NCBI GenBank assembly: GCA_019802505.1
Contig: JAFMOC010000094.1
Span: 511,501-575,500, forward strand
DNA from: Corydoras sp. C115
Taxonomy: Eukaryota > Chordata > Actinopteri > Siluriformes > Callichthyidae
Reading direction: 5' to 3'
DNA length: 64,000 bases
This document shows, piece by piece, positions 48,266-61,100 of this stretch; within the stretch, counting starts at the first letter, position 1, and each line of letters opens with the position of its first letter. Below the pieces are notes generated by a model, which was given only the letters and a program-made list of their open reading frames with translations, did not search any database and was not told where the DNA came from. The translations under genes and the position numbers were made by a program.

Positions 48266-48892
48266 GATTGATATAGATATAATACACAGTATATATGAGA
48301 TGGATGGTTAGTAGTGTCACCAATGCTCTTGACCAGAATACATGGGAAAGCAGACACAAGGTTGCACAGTGCTATGCTGCCTTTGTTTATAAACCCTAAA
48401 AACTTCAATTTCTTGTCTTTGTTCAAAAGGTGGATATTTAGTACAATATTGTTAAAATATGTAAGTTGCTGTTGAATTAAAGTCATACTGGCATAAATGA
48501 CATTAATTTAGTTTTCATATTTCTACCATGCTGATTTCATGTTTGCCAATTCTTCTATCGGATTGCTTACACAAATGCAATCTAGGGTTAAGTCTTCCAA
48601 CAAACCCATCTTGCTTGAGAGCTGGGAAAGTGGAAAGGGAGGATTTCCCATCGGCCTGTACACAGCAGTGCTACAGAAACACCTGGAGGTCTGCAACAAG
48701 AACAAAACAACCCACAACAACTTATTCTCGTCCCCCACACACACACTATTAGTGCTTGCAAACAAACCAGTGGAGCGCCCTCTATTGACCAAACACTTAC
48801 AATAATATCCTATTTGAGATGGTGCACTAGGGTTACCATTCCAGTTACTGGTTGAGAAGAGAAAAAAGACATGTAAAAATTTACATTCCTTC

Positions 48893-48926
48893 TTTCTCTC
48901 TTTCTGTCTGTCTCTCTCCCTCTCTT

Positions 48927-48975
<49 letters not shown>

Positions 48976-49106
48976 TACACACACTTCCTTTTTAGTTCTG
49001 ACCTCCATTAACAGCAAAAACAAGACTTTCCCAGACTGATCAACAAGCTGCAGAAAAGATAAGGAAAGATACCCACAAGAGCAGCCTGTTCCCTTCACAA
49101 CACAAC

Positions 49107-49142
<36 letters not shown>
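48893..49142. repeat. (CT)n/(CA)n microsatellites
   Basis: A (CTTT/CT)n run at about 48893-48958 passes into (AC)n to about 48977, and a second (CA)n lies at about 49107-49141. They create the low-complexity Cys-Val minus-strand frame over this area. Confidence 0.95.
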
Positions 49143-49143
<1 letters not shown>

Positions 49144-49189
49144 CACAACACACATACCACACACATGTATGTTGTGTATAGTGTTATAT

Positions 49190-50739
49190 ACAGCAGAACA
49201 TTCACAAGGAAACCTTTACTAATCGCCACAATTCATGGCATAAAAAATTTTTTTATTTCAGTCACTCCAACCATCCAGACCAAAAGCACCAGCATACATT
49301 CTGACCATTTCCCTGCATGACTAAGGGAGAGATGTCAAGTACTGTCAATCAGTACATGAGGGTTTAAGTAAAATACCCAGGTTAAAGTGCTAATATTATT
49401 CTAGGAAAGACGGAGTAAGACAGACATAAGATAGGATCACTCTACTCTTGAAAGGACAAAGCTCAAGGGGCAAAGGTGTCCCTTTACAGAGGTGGTATAC
49501 CCACAGGCAAATTTGTGATGAGTATATAGGTTGCAGGACACTACAAGGCATGTTCACATGGCATGGGCAGACAGATATACACACACATTTATTAATATTT
49601 ACAATAAGTTTAAATTTGCATGAATGGTTCTTTTATCTTCACAGATTTTCATTAAGGCTGGTGTTCCTTCAGCTTGCATCTCATGAAGAAGTCAGTTGTG
49701 GATTATGAGATTTTTTTTTTATAATTTGCTAATATAATTTGTATTTGCTCATTCTGTTTATTTATTTATAATATTATTTTACACATGGTGTAATTTTCAA
49801 AAAGTGTCAAATGTCAGAAAGTCTATTCAACCCACATGATTTGTTTTAGAAATGCAGCAGACTCGGTTAGATGCTTATTTGCAAAGATCCGAAGGTGAAC
49901 TTTTGTGGTGAGGATGCAGGAAATGTGAGTCACATATACAATTTAAATTTACTCTTCGATTTTTTCAAACAGGGATGACATCGCCTTTATTACAATCATG
50001 CAAGCTGTTATCATGTAATCATGTAGGTTTTTCACACACAGTATTATAAGATATGACAAATGTATTTACATTTAATTTAAATTCACTTAATTGCAATTCA
50101 TTCCCAAACTGACTTAAGTGACTTAAGTAAGGTAAAATAACTTGTGTTTTTTAAATAACTGCAGAATTAACCAATAATCCAAAAAATGGCTGAAATGCCC
50201 CTACAAAGGTATATTAACCATTAACCTAGCCAGTCCAGTAGTGGGAGGTATAGTTTTGGCTTCTACTTAAATGTTTGACCATGCAAATTTTAACAAAGGA
50301 ATTCTGGGTCAGTAGGTCATTCGACACACTCTTAACACACCTGGACAACATCCCCTGCCTCTGGTACTCAGGTGTTTGTGGTGTATCTGTGTCACAGCAT
50401 CAAACTGAATGATGCCTTGTCGCTGGAGGAAAGGCACGAATGACCCATGTAACCCCAGACTAAAAAAAAGGCATCAACATTGCACGTCACTCAGGATTAA
50501 GTAGCATTCAACAGTTATTACTACATGTCTGGCCTAGGGTGACTTCTTTCGAATGTAAGCATCACTCGGCAACAACCTTCCTCTTATATTAGGCTCATTT
50601 TACACTTGTATAGTGTATTATTTTTTTTGGTTCAGTATACCACAGTCTAAAAATACTGAGTATTTCCTCTAGGAGTGTTATGACATGTGGACTTCAGAAA
50701 GAGACAGTAATAGAAAGTATCTGTAGATGGCATTAGGAT

Positions 50740-50740
<1 letters not shown>
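49190..50740. other. Intergenic DNA, nothing recognised
   Basis: No supported gene or repeat besides scattered AT-rich tracts. Confidence 0.45.

Positions 50741-50744
<4 letters not shown>

Positions 50745-50800
<56 letters not shown>
50745..50800. repeat. (TG)n microsatellite
   Basis: About 55 bp of near-perfect TG dinucleotides. Confidence 0.95.
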
Positions 50801-50801
<1 letters not shown>

Positions 50802-51000
50802 TATTAAAAGTTAATGTGAGTGAACCCATTGCTGAAAGAAAAATATCAGAGAAACAGACAGAGTCCGGACTGGCAACTGCAATTTTTTAAGAGGGTTTAA
50901 ACATATTCATCTGTCCTAGGTACAGTACTTTCTGCTATATAATATATTTATTTCAACTTATAAAAATCAAACCATTTAAGAAAACCTGAATCCTGGCAAA

Positions 51001-51351
51001 GGGCGGCACAGTGGCTTAGTGGTTAGCACGTTCGCCTCTCAGCGCTAGGGATTCCCGGTTCGAATTCCCATCTGGGTGGAGTTTCCATGTTCTTCCCGTG
51101 TCTGCGTGGGTTTCCTCCGGGTTCTCCGGGTTCCTCCCACAGTCCAAAAACATGGATCAAGTCAATTGAATTCTCAAAATTGCCCCATATAGAGTGTTTG
51201 TGTGAGTGAGTGTGTGCCCAGCGATGGATTGGCGCCCTGTCCTGGGTCTATCTGCCCAGCGCCCGAGACGTTCTCCCCTGGATGGGCATGGGGAACCCCA
51301 CCGCGACCCTAATAGAGGATAAAGCGGGAGATAATGAATGAATGAATGAAT
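51001..51351 (+). repeat. tRNA-derived SINE, first of tandem pair
   Basis: Flanked by gaatcctggc at 50988-50997 and 51352-51361. Private variants: ggcacagtgg in the head and GGTTCGAATTCCC at the B box. Confidence 0.95.
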
Positions 51352-51364
51352 GAATCCTGGCGAA

Positions 51365-51706
51365 GGGCGGCACAGTCGCTTAGTGGTTAGCACGTTCGCC
51401 TCTCAGCGCTAGGGATTCCCGGTTCGAATTCCCATCTGGGTGGAGTTTCCATGTTCTCCCCGTGTCTGCGTGGGTTTCCTCCGGGTTCCTCCCACAGTCC
51501 AAAAACATGGATCAAGTCAATTGAATTCTCAAAATTGCCCCATATAGAGTGTTTGTGTGAGTGAGTGTGTGCCCAGCGATGGATTGGCGCCCTGTCCTGG
51601 GTGTATCTGCCCAGCGCCCGAAACGTTCTCCCCTGGATGGGCATGGGGAACCCCACCGCAACCCTAATAGAGGATAAAGCGGGAGATAATGAATGAATGA
51701 ATGAAT
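51365..51706 (+). repeat. tRNA-derived SINE, second of tandem pair
   Basis: Same orientation. Shares the AATTCCC B-box variant and the cggcacagt head with the preceding copy. The target site occurs a third time at 51707-51716. Confidence 0.95.
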
Positions 51707-51716
51707 GAATCCTGGC

Positions 51717-54127
51717 GTTCTTCATACCTATGCTCGTGCTATCAGAGACCAAAAAAAATCATTGATGGTATAACCTGGTGGACCTGTATATTTGGGTTGT
51801 CAGCTGACCTAATTTTTTGTGCATTTAATGTTGCTAAACCCAGACCTGACCAACTGTAGTAACCCCAGATCATGGTTTAATGCAGGTGGTATATAATGTC
51901 TGTATTTAGTGAAACTTTTTGTGAAGAAATCTTTTCTCGATTTTGTGTTTATAGCTCTTATTTTTACATAGATTCTTTGCAGTGAACAGAACAGTTCCTT
52001 TGCTTTTTTAAAAATGAATCATACTGAATGTGCAAAAGAATAAACAACTAAAAACATGTTAAAACATGTTTAAGTACTACTATAAAAGCTTGTTTCTCTA
52101 AATTAAGTCCAACTGTCCACAACTACAGCTCTTAGTATGTTAAAAAATAGCTTATTATATACCACAAATGGCAAAACAGCACATACAGCATCTGTTTAAT
52201 TACAGCATGTGTTTGACCTATCTATTAATTTATTCAGTCTTTCATCTTCATTTACCACTTAATTCTGGTCAGGGTTGTGGTCTGTCTAGGGCCTGTTTTC
52301 GGACCGCAAGGATGGAATACACCCGGGGCTGGTCCACAGTGCATTGCAGAAAACCAGTCACTTTTATCAAAACTGAGGGAAGCAGGTCAGCACACATTCT
52401 GTCATCTTGTATTTTCATTTATGGATTCTCCAGCATTTCCTTATTGAAACAGTTGATGTCTGATATCACCACTCAAGTCTCTGGCCTCCGGGCAAAGGAG
52501 GCTCCACTGTGCTTCCAGACAGAACTGCGGAAATGTGCATAATTAGTCCAGGACAAGATGAGTGTGAGAGCTGACAAAATCTAGCCTGGAGATGCTTTGT
52601 CATTAGTCTTTCCTGTCAGTGATGCTACCACAAAGAAAAGTCAACACTTCACTCAAAATGGGGGATTTTATTCTTGAAAGAAAATAACATTAGGTTTTAT
52701 AGAATACAAGTGATAGGCAATCCAGCCTAATGTGAAATGTGAGATATTCATTAATGCAGCTGTCAGCTGGATGGGGAATTACGGGGATCGTATTCAGTGA
52801 TAAAGTTGCATAATATGAGCCAAATGGAATACTGCAATTTACAGCTGATAAAAGTGAAGTATCACATTTTCACACTATTATAAATGACATAGCAGTAACT
52901 TAATTAGTTTACTGTTTAAAATGAGCACTTTGGTCTTAAAAACAATTACGAAATAAAATGAATACATACTGTATAATAAAATATGAATTATTCTTGTATG
53001 ATTCTTTCTGGTAAACAATTAAAAAGACTAAAGTGACTAAAGTTTAGGAATGTGAAGAGCAGAAACATTATCATTTTTTTTAAAGTTATATTTATGAGTT
53101 ATACCCTGGCTCACCTTTCTTTTAAATTACACTTTATGATTGTATTAAAATCACATTTTATTAATTTTTGTTAATTTGTAAATTAAATGCCCATTCTAGC
53201 TTCTCATCATTTACTCGATTCTCTTATTTATGGTATGTGGTTTTTTTTAACTCCAGGAAGGTTAGTCAAACAAACACACTATGTATTTACAAAGTCATGT
53301 TGTATTACATGCAGGATGACATTAATATGGATACAAATATACAAGAAACACTTTTTGTTTGCATGATACACCTCAACCATAGCAACGTTTATAACAATCT
53401 GAATGGTCCCTCGTGTATATAGTATACTTTATTAGGAACACCTTGCGATTACTGGCCGAGACCCTATTTTAACTTTAGAATTGTCTTACTGCATAGTGTC
53501 AGAAAGCATTGTTCAGGAAATGTTTTTAGTCCAAAGTGACATCAGGTTGTTGCAACAGAATTGACAAAATCTATGATGCAAATCTCCTTTTCCATCACAT
53601 TTTAATATTGAAAATGTGATTTAATGACTGTGGAAGTTTTTTGACTATAGTGAACTCACTTTAAAACTCATTTTACTGTCATTTGTTCACATGACAGTAT
53701 TGTAAACTTCTTTTTTCCATTTGTGTTAAAGCTGTGCAAATTGGAGCTTCCTGTTTCAAGCTAAGTGGCACATGGTGTATTCTCCTACAGCTGTAGCTCA
53801 GCTAACAAGTGGTTAATTTGCCTAAACCAATCTGGCCATTTTCAAACATGTCAACACAAAGTTAAAAAAAATCAATTATAAGGTTAGATAAAGATATTTA
53901 CTATTATTATTATTATTATTATTACTATTATTATTCCTATTAATATCATAAATATAATTATTAATTAATTATTAGTTTTAGAGCTGGAAACCAAGAATAC
54001 AAGAATATATTTCCACTGCTGCTTTTAGAAAATACATTTGTGGATGTTAATTAAAAAAAAGTAATAATGTTAAATTTAAATGATAATAAATAAATTTGTA
54101 CTTTTGTCAAAATAATCAAAGCAGCAC
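51717..54127. other. Intergenic DNA upstream of gosr2
   Basis: No gene. An ancient SINE-type fragment lies at about 52225-52345 (tctggtcagggttgtggtct and gatggaatacacccggggct). A non-repetitive patch at about 52490-52800 is a candidate regulatory element. An (ATT)n run lies at about 53898-53935. Confidence 0.5.
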
Positions 54128-54140
54128 GGAGAAAATAATT

Positions 54141-54495
54141 CATTCATTCATTCATTATCTCCCGCTTCATCCTCTATTAGGGTCGCGGTGGGGTTCCCCA
54201 TGCCCATCCAGGGGAGAACGTCTCGGGCACTGGGCAGATACACCCAGGACAGGGCGCCAATCCATCGCTGGACACTCACTCACTCACACCGACACACTCT
54301 ATATGGGGCAATTTTTTTGAGAATTCAATTGACTTGATCCATGTTTTTGGACTGTGGGAGGAAACCGGAGAACCCGGAGGAAACCCACGCGGACACGGGG
54401 AGAACATGGAAACTCCACCCAGATGGGGATTCGAACCGGGAATACCTAGAACTGAGAGGAGAATCTGCTAACCACTAAGCCACCGTGCCGCCCCT
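54141..54495 (-). repeat. tRNA-derived SINE, tandem pair member
   Basis: Minus-strand copy. Target site ggagaaaataatt at 54128-54140, repeated as ggaggaaataatt at 54496-54508. Shares gcttcatcct, gggcactgggc and tagaactgag with the next copy. Confidence 0.95.
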
Positions 54496-54508
54496 GGAGG
54501 AAATAATT

Positions 54509-54865
54509 CATTCATTCATTCATTCATTATCTTCCGCTTCATCCTCTATTAGGGTCGCGGTGGGGTTCCCCATGCCCATCCAGGGGAGAACGTCTCGGGC
54601 ACTGGGCAGATACACCCAGGACAGGGCGCCAATCCATCGCTGGGCACACACTCACTCACACACACACACTCTATATAGGGCAATTTTTGAGAATTCAATT
54701 GACTTGCTCCATGTTTTTGGACTGTGGGAGGAAACCGGACAACCCGGAGGAAACCCACGCAGACACGGGGAGAACATGGAAACTCCACCCAGATGGGGAT
54801 TCGAACCGGGAATCCCTAGAACTGAGAGGAGAACATGCTAACCATTAAGCCACCGTGACGCCCCT
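54509..54865 (-). repeat. tRNA-derived SINE, tandem pair member
   Basis: Minus-strand partner of 54141-54495. Third occurrence of the target site at 54866-54878 (ggagaaaatcatt). Ends 0.3 kb upstream of the gosr2 start codon. Confidence 0.95.
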
Positions 54866-54984
54866 GGAGAAAATCATTATTATTAAAAATGATTGCAACA
54901 TTTTTTACACATAAAACTAAATGTAAATAATAATTTAAGTTAAACTACAGGACCAAAATAAACGTGAGGTCGTTTCAGGATGTG

Positions 54985-55165
54985 ATGTAAGAAGAGAGCG
55001 TTTTACCTCCACGTCTCTGGGGCGGGGCAACTGATGACGTGTTGTCATGGTGCTGGTGACGTGTAAATACTGAACTGTGGCGTTCAAAACGAAAGCAAGA
55101 ACGAGGCGTTTTATTTGATTTAGCGATCTTTAAAGTTGAGTTTATTTCTGTCAGATCAGTGGAAA
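54985..55165 (+). promoter_or_regulatory. gosr2 promoter region
   Basis: Locally GC-richer stretch with a GC box (ctggggcggggc, about 55017-55028) and two TGACGTG motifs at 55035-55041 and 55057-55063. TGACGTG is the core bound by ATF6/XBP1/CREB3-type factors of the ER-Golgi stress response, fitting for a secretory-pathway SNARE. No TATA box. Motif-level evidence only. Confidence 0.55.
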
Positions 55166-58100
55166 ATGGAAACACTTTATCACCAGACTAATAAGTGAGT
55201 ATTTGTACCAGCTATGTACTTCGAAAGGTGTTAGCGTCATAAGCTAAATAGATTAGCTAGCTGCTTATGTGACTGTACATTTAGTCTCTACATTTAAATA
55301 TTTGTCATCGCTTAAAATATTATCATCATAAAATAGTCATTGATTATAGTTTAGTGTTATATCATCTTAGTGAGAGTAATTAAACACACAGCAGCGGTTA
55401 CATATGGATGCCCTTATTTGACTATTTAATTATTCATTCATTCATTATCTCCCGCTTTATCCTCTATTAGGGTCACAGTGGGGTTCCCCATGCCCATCCA
55501 GGGGAGAACGTCTAGGGCACTGGGCAGATAGACCCAGGACAGGGCGCCAATCCATCGCTGGGCACACACTCACTCACACAGACACTCTATATGGGGCAAT
55601 TTGGAGAACTCAATTGACTTGATCCATGTTTTTGGACTGTGGGAGGAAACCGGAGAACCCGGAGGAAACCCACGCAGACACGGGGAGAATGATGTGGATT
55701 CGAACCGGGAATCCCTAGTGCTGAGAGGAGAACATGCTAACCACTAAGCCGCCGTGCTGCCCACTATTTAATTATTCATTCATTCATTCATTATCTTCCG
55801 CTTTATCCTCTATTAGGGTCGCGGTGGGGTTCCCCATGCCCATCCAGGGGAGAACGTCTCGGGCGCTGGGCAGACACACCCAGGACAGGGCGCCAATCCA
55901 TCGCTGGGCACACACTCACTCACACAGACACACTCTATATGGGGCAATTTGGAGAATTCAATTGACTTGATCCATGTTTTTGGACTGTGGGAGGAAACCG
56001 GAGAACCCGGAGGAAACCCACGCGGACACGGGGAGAACATGGAAACTCCACCCAGATGGGGATTCGAACCGGGAATCCCTAGCGCTGAGAGGCGAACGTT
56101 CTAACCACTAAGCCGCCGTGCTGCCCACTATTTAATTATTTATATAATATTTCAATAAGACAGCGACATTTTTTTTAGATTTAAACTAATATGGATACGT
56201 GTTAATTGTTTTTTTACATGATCAAAATGAAGTCTATATTGGTAAACATATAGAAGTAGTTTCATTGACCACATAGCTGCTCTCAGGAGTTTTACAATAA
56301 CACTGCTATCTGTTTCTTTGGACCCAGATCTATAATAAATAGGGATCCCACAGATCACTGTTTGGGTGATGGATCATTCTTGATAAACTGATCTATTTTG
56401 CCCACTTCTACACAGAAGAATTTGTCCTCCACATTTAACCCATCCAATGCCGTGTAATGCACATGTACACACACGCTGTGAGAGAGCACATATGCACAAA
56501 GCAGTGGGCAGCCTTGTATAAGGTGACCAGGGAGTAATTGGGGTTAGGTGCCTTGCCCAATAGTTTTTTAGCCATGGTACTTGGTGTTACCGGGAATCGA
56601 ACCGGGGACATTCAGGTCACAAGGCTGGTTTCTTAACCACAAGCCTAAAGAAATTTCCTTATGCCAGTGTAGACTCTGTTAGAAACTTTATATGATTTAG
56701 TATACTGTGATCGTGGTTGCCATCAAATCAAATACATTGAACAGATTGAATTCGGTCTTTGCTTTCTGCACATTCAGCTTTACAGACATTTAGAAAAAGT
56801 TCCATGTTCAGAATTCTGAATGCAGAAACCTGTGAATTTGGAACGTTTAATTCAGAATTTAGGATTCTGATTCTGAATTTGCAACATTTTTACGGTCAAA
56901 TTGTTGGCAGTTTAGAGATGCCCGAACCCAAGCACAGGACAATGATTATGCCACCACATTCCACAGGTGTATAATTCACTGAATGGCTTACACTTTTTAA
57001 TCCTTCCTACAGCCGTCAGGTATATATAATTTATATTTATATTTGTTCTCCTATCATCACCAGACAAATACAGGAGATCCAGTCTCAAATGGGTCGACTT
57101 GAGAAGACTGACCGACAGTCAGTGCACTGTAAGTGTTTCAAAACCATGTATTTGATCTTTAAAAAGTTTTTTTTTTTTTTTTTTAGTATTCTTATTATTA
57201 CAACTATTTGTATTTTACCTCTAACACTCTCCAGTGTCCAGTACCCATTAAAAACACTGAATCATTTTAAATTTAAAGAAATGCGTTATTAATTTTGTTT
57301 GCTGCAGGAAGCTTTTCAAAGAAAGTGCATTCATTTTTTGCTTTAAACCAGAGTTTTGTGCAATATAAGTGAGTGTGGGGTTGTCCAGTGTAAGTGAGAT
57401 GTGAAGGTGGGGCAGTGTATCCTGTGCCAGACTGGAGCCTTAGCAGGAAGGACAAGGAGAGGCCAGCAAGAGAGGAATAGGGAGGATGTTTTATAAAGGG
57501 AGGGGTTGAAAAACAGTTAGAAACAAGTTAGGATAAGTGGTATAGGTTAGGTTTGGTGGGGGATTTTAAAAGCTGGGAAAGATAACCGTCTCAGCCAGGC
57601 AGTTTCCTGTTAGTTCAGATGACATCAGTGGAAGATGCTGTAGGCTTACATTTAGTGTGAATGCATGTGACCAATTTCTGTCTGTCTGGATAACCGAGTA
57701 AGGTGTATGTGTGCATGCTACCCTTAAGTTATGTAAGTGAAGATATCCAATTTTTCCCACCAATGTCATGACCTCTCCTAGAAAACAACAGCACACACCC
57801 TGATCCCTAATTAGGAGACTCTTAATCACTTGTTATGTATTGTGTGCAAATTTGTTTGTTATGGTACGGTACTGATGTCATTCCGCTGTCTAGCTGCTAT
57901 ACATATCAAATAAATCTTAAGATGTTTGTCTGCCTTTCTGTCTCTTACAGTGTTAGAAAATGAACTACAGGCCAAAATCGAGCAGGTCTTCAGTCACTTG
58001 GAACGACTTGAGATACTGTCTAGTAAAGAACCACCTAACCGCCGTCAAAATGCTAAACTGTGAGTTTCATCATATCTGAAGTAAAAACATTAAGTACGAC

Positions 58101-61100
58101 TTTTCCTGCACTGATTGGTAGAGGTTTGCCGGGAACAAATCCACCAAACAAATTATTACAAACAAATTTTGCTTTTTTTTATAATATTGCTGGTAGACAT
58201 CAGGTCACTTTAATTAATTATAATTATATTTTATATTATATATATAAAGGAGGCGGCACGGTGGCTTAGTGGTTAGCACGTTCGCATCTCAGCGCTAGGG
58301 ATTCCCGGTTTGAATCCCCATCTGGGTGGAGTTTCCATGTTCTCCCTGTGTCCGCGTGGGTCTCCTCCGGGTTCTCCGGTTTCCTCCCACAGTCCAAAAA
58401 CATGGATCAAGTCAATTGAATTCTCCAAATTGCCCCATATAGAGTGTGTCTGTGTGAGTGAGTTTGTGCCCAGCGATGGATTGGCGCCCTGTCCTGGGTC
58501 TATCTGCCCAGCGCCCGAGACGTTCTCCCCTGGATGGGCATGGGGAACCCCACCGCAACCCTAATAGAGGATAAAGCGGAAGATAATGAATGAATTATAT
58601 ATATATAAAGGGCGGCACGGTGGCTTAGTGGTTAGCACGTTCGCCTCTCAGCGCTAGGGATTCCCGGTTCGAATCCCCATCTGGGTGGAGTTTCCATGTT
58701 CTCCCTGTGTCCGCGTGGGTCTCCTCCGGGTTCTCCGGTTTCCTCCCACAGTCCAAAAACATGGATCAAGTCAATTGAATTCTCCAAATTGCCCCATATA
58801 GAGTGTGTCTGTGTGAGTGAGTTTGTGCCCAGCGATGGATTGGCGCCCTGTCCTGGGTCTATCTACCCAGTGCCCGAAACGTTCTCCCCTGGATGGGCAT
58901 GGGGAACCCCACTAATAGAGGATAAAGCGGGAGATAATGAATGAAAATGAATTATATATATAAATTATAATTATTTTCCTATTAATTCTTCTTTAGCATT
59001 ATTGTTAAAATTTCCTAAAATTATTACAAGCCAGACTCATAGATCAAAAACTTGATTCCATTGGGTCTGTGTTGTGAAGATCAGGTTGTGTGATGTCCAA
59101 TATGCTCAAAGTGTTTGACCAATGTCTGTGAAAAGCTGAGAAACATTTAATTACAAATGCACTTGAGAAAACTACTGTAAGGAGGTCTGCACTTAATGCT
59201 GTGAAACCACTCAGGCTCACAGACATTTGCCCCTCTGTCAGTTACTAAGCAGGTCTATTTTGCCATGTTCGTGGTGCTGGTTTCTGGCTGAAATACAGTT
59301 GTAATCGGCATACTTGTCATAAGATTATAGCTTTCACCTATATAATGGATAATGGCTGAAGGAAAAAATGTGTGTAAGGGTAAAATAATGTTTTCAAATC
59401 AATGTATGTAATGTATATATTTACATACTAGTTGTGTAATCAGTATTTAGTATTACTGTTAGTGTAATTACATCTATGATGATTTCTAGATCTAAATTCA
59501 TCATCCTCAAAATCAAACTGCTTTAATTAATCCAGTGTAAGATTTTACCAAATCCACCATGTTTGTGTTGTGACAGAAACATCTACGGATGTTTATAGTC
59601 TTTTTCGCTTATTGTTTATGCTGTAAACAGGGTCACACTTTTCACACTGCACTTAACCACACACCCTTTTAGGCGTGCCTTTCAGATTTTTCTTTCAAAT
59701 TGAGAATGCAAACACTGCTGCCATGGTTACATGACCAGATCTCAGAAACACCTAAAGGTTTCATTTTCATTTACTAGTGTTTTGTATTTACTGAGTCAAT
59801 CTTTGTCATCTATCTATATGGGGGTGTATTTAAAAAAAAATAAAAGAAGGGAAAAACTTTAAAGGCTGTTATCTATAAATCTGATGTTATACAATGCTGT
59901 ATGCAATGTGTGTAATGTTCTTAAAGACCACCACAGATCAGGTACTAATTGAATGGTGAAATATTCTCAGTATTACAGTGACATTAAAACATAAAAAAAC
60001 CATAGTGGTGTGTCGGTGTCTGTTGTGCCAGTACGAATGGTTCAGACACAACAATGTGGTCCTGGAATTTTTTAAATACTGTCGCTGGGCACTCTATTCG
60101 ACAGTAGCTTATCTATCGTGTCGCACATTTCACTTTAATTAATTCTTTATTAATTGCACAGAGGATGCTGGTGGCTGCACATTTTTTGGTGTTGATTTAT
60201 AATCCAACATAAAATTTCGGCAGCGCCACTGTGCTGTATGATTCACCAGCACAACACACACTAAACACATATTGGGGTGTTGGGCTATCAATCTTAAGGT
60301 TTTGGGTTCAAATCCTAGGTCCACTGAAGTTACCAATGTGGGTCATTAAGCAAAACCCTTAACTCTCCCCACTCCAGGAATGCTGTATCAACCCTGTGCT
60401 CATGTTGTAAGTCATTTTGGAGAAAAGCATCTGCTAAATGACCAAATGTAATGTGTAACATTACCACTACTTAATTGTCACTTCAAAGACAATTATGAGC
60501 CACTATCCGAATCCGAATGCATGCTCTTCAGTGGTACGGTGGGGTTCCTTATTATTTGCAGAGAGAATGACAGGGGTTAACAAATTATGTAGCGAAACAA
60601 AGTGACAACAGCCTGTAATTGTTCTACTATAAAGTACATCTTTATGGTAAGTTTAAATATAGGGTGTGTATTTAATAAAGAGAAGAAGCAAGTGATTTTT
60701 AAATAGTTTACATTTTTCCAAACACTGTTCTGAACAGTCCTATATAAACACATGAATACTGTACTTAATTTTGAGATGTTATTTTATAAAGTCTAAAATG
60801 ATGAAACGGTGAGCTGGCTTAGTTTTGGTATGTAATACGGGAGGATAAGTGTACATCTGTGTCCTGCGACGGAGGAAACGATCTACATGAGGTCACGTCA
60901 TTGCCATTGTCGGCGTATGGCACTCCAAAAACAAACCCGAGGCTAAAGCAGTGGAGATGTGACATTTACTTGTATATACATACACACACCTGAAATAACT
61001 CACCTTGCATGCTGCAAATTGAGACAGCTGAGACACATCAGATGATAGGTTATCAGATCCATTCAGAACTACAGGTCTTTGAACAGTATGTGTTAATGTG

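Noticed and set aside
48523..49164. 213-residue minus-strand open frame rich in Cys-Val and Arg-Glu
   Set aside because: It is produced by (CA)n and (CT)n microsatellites; no protein-like composition outside the repeats.
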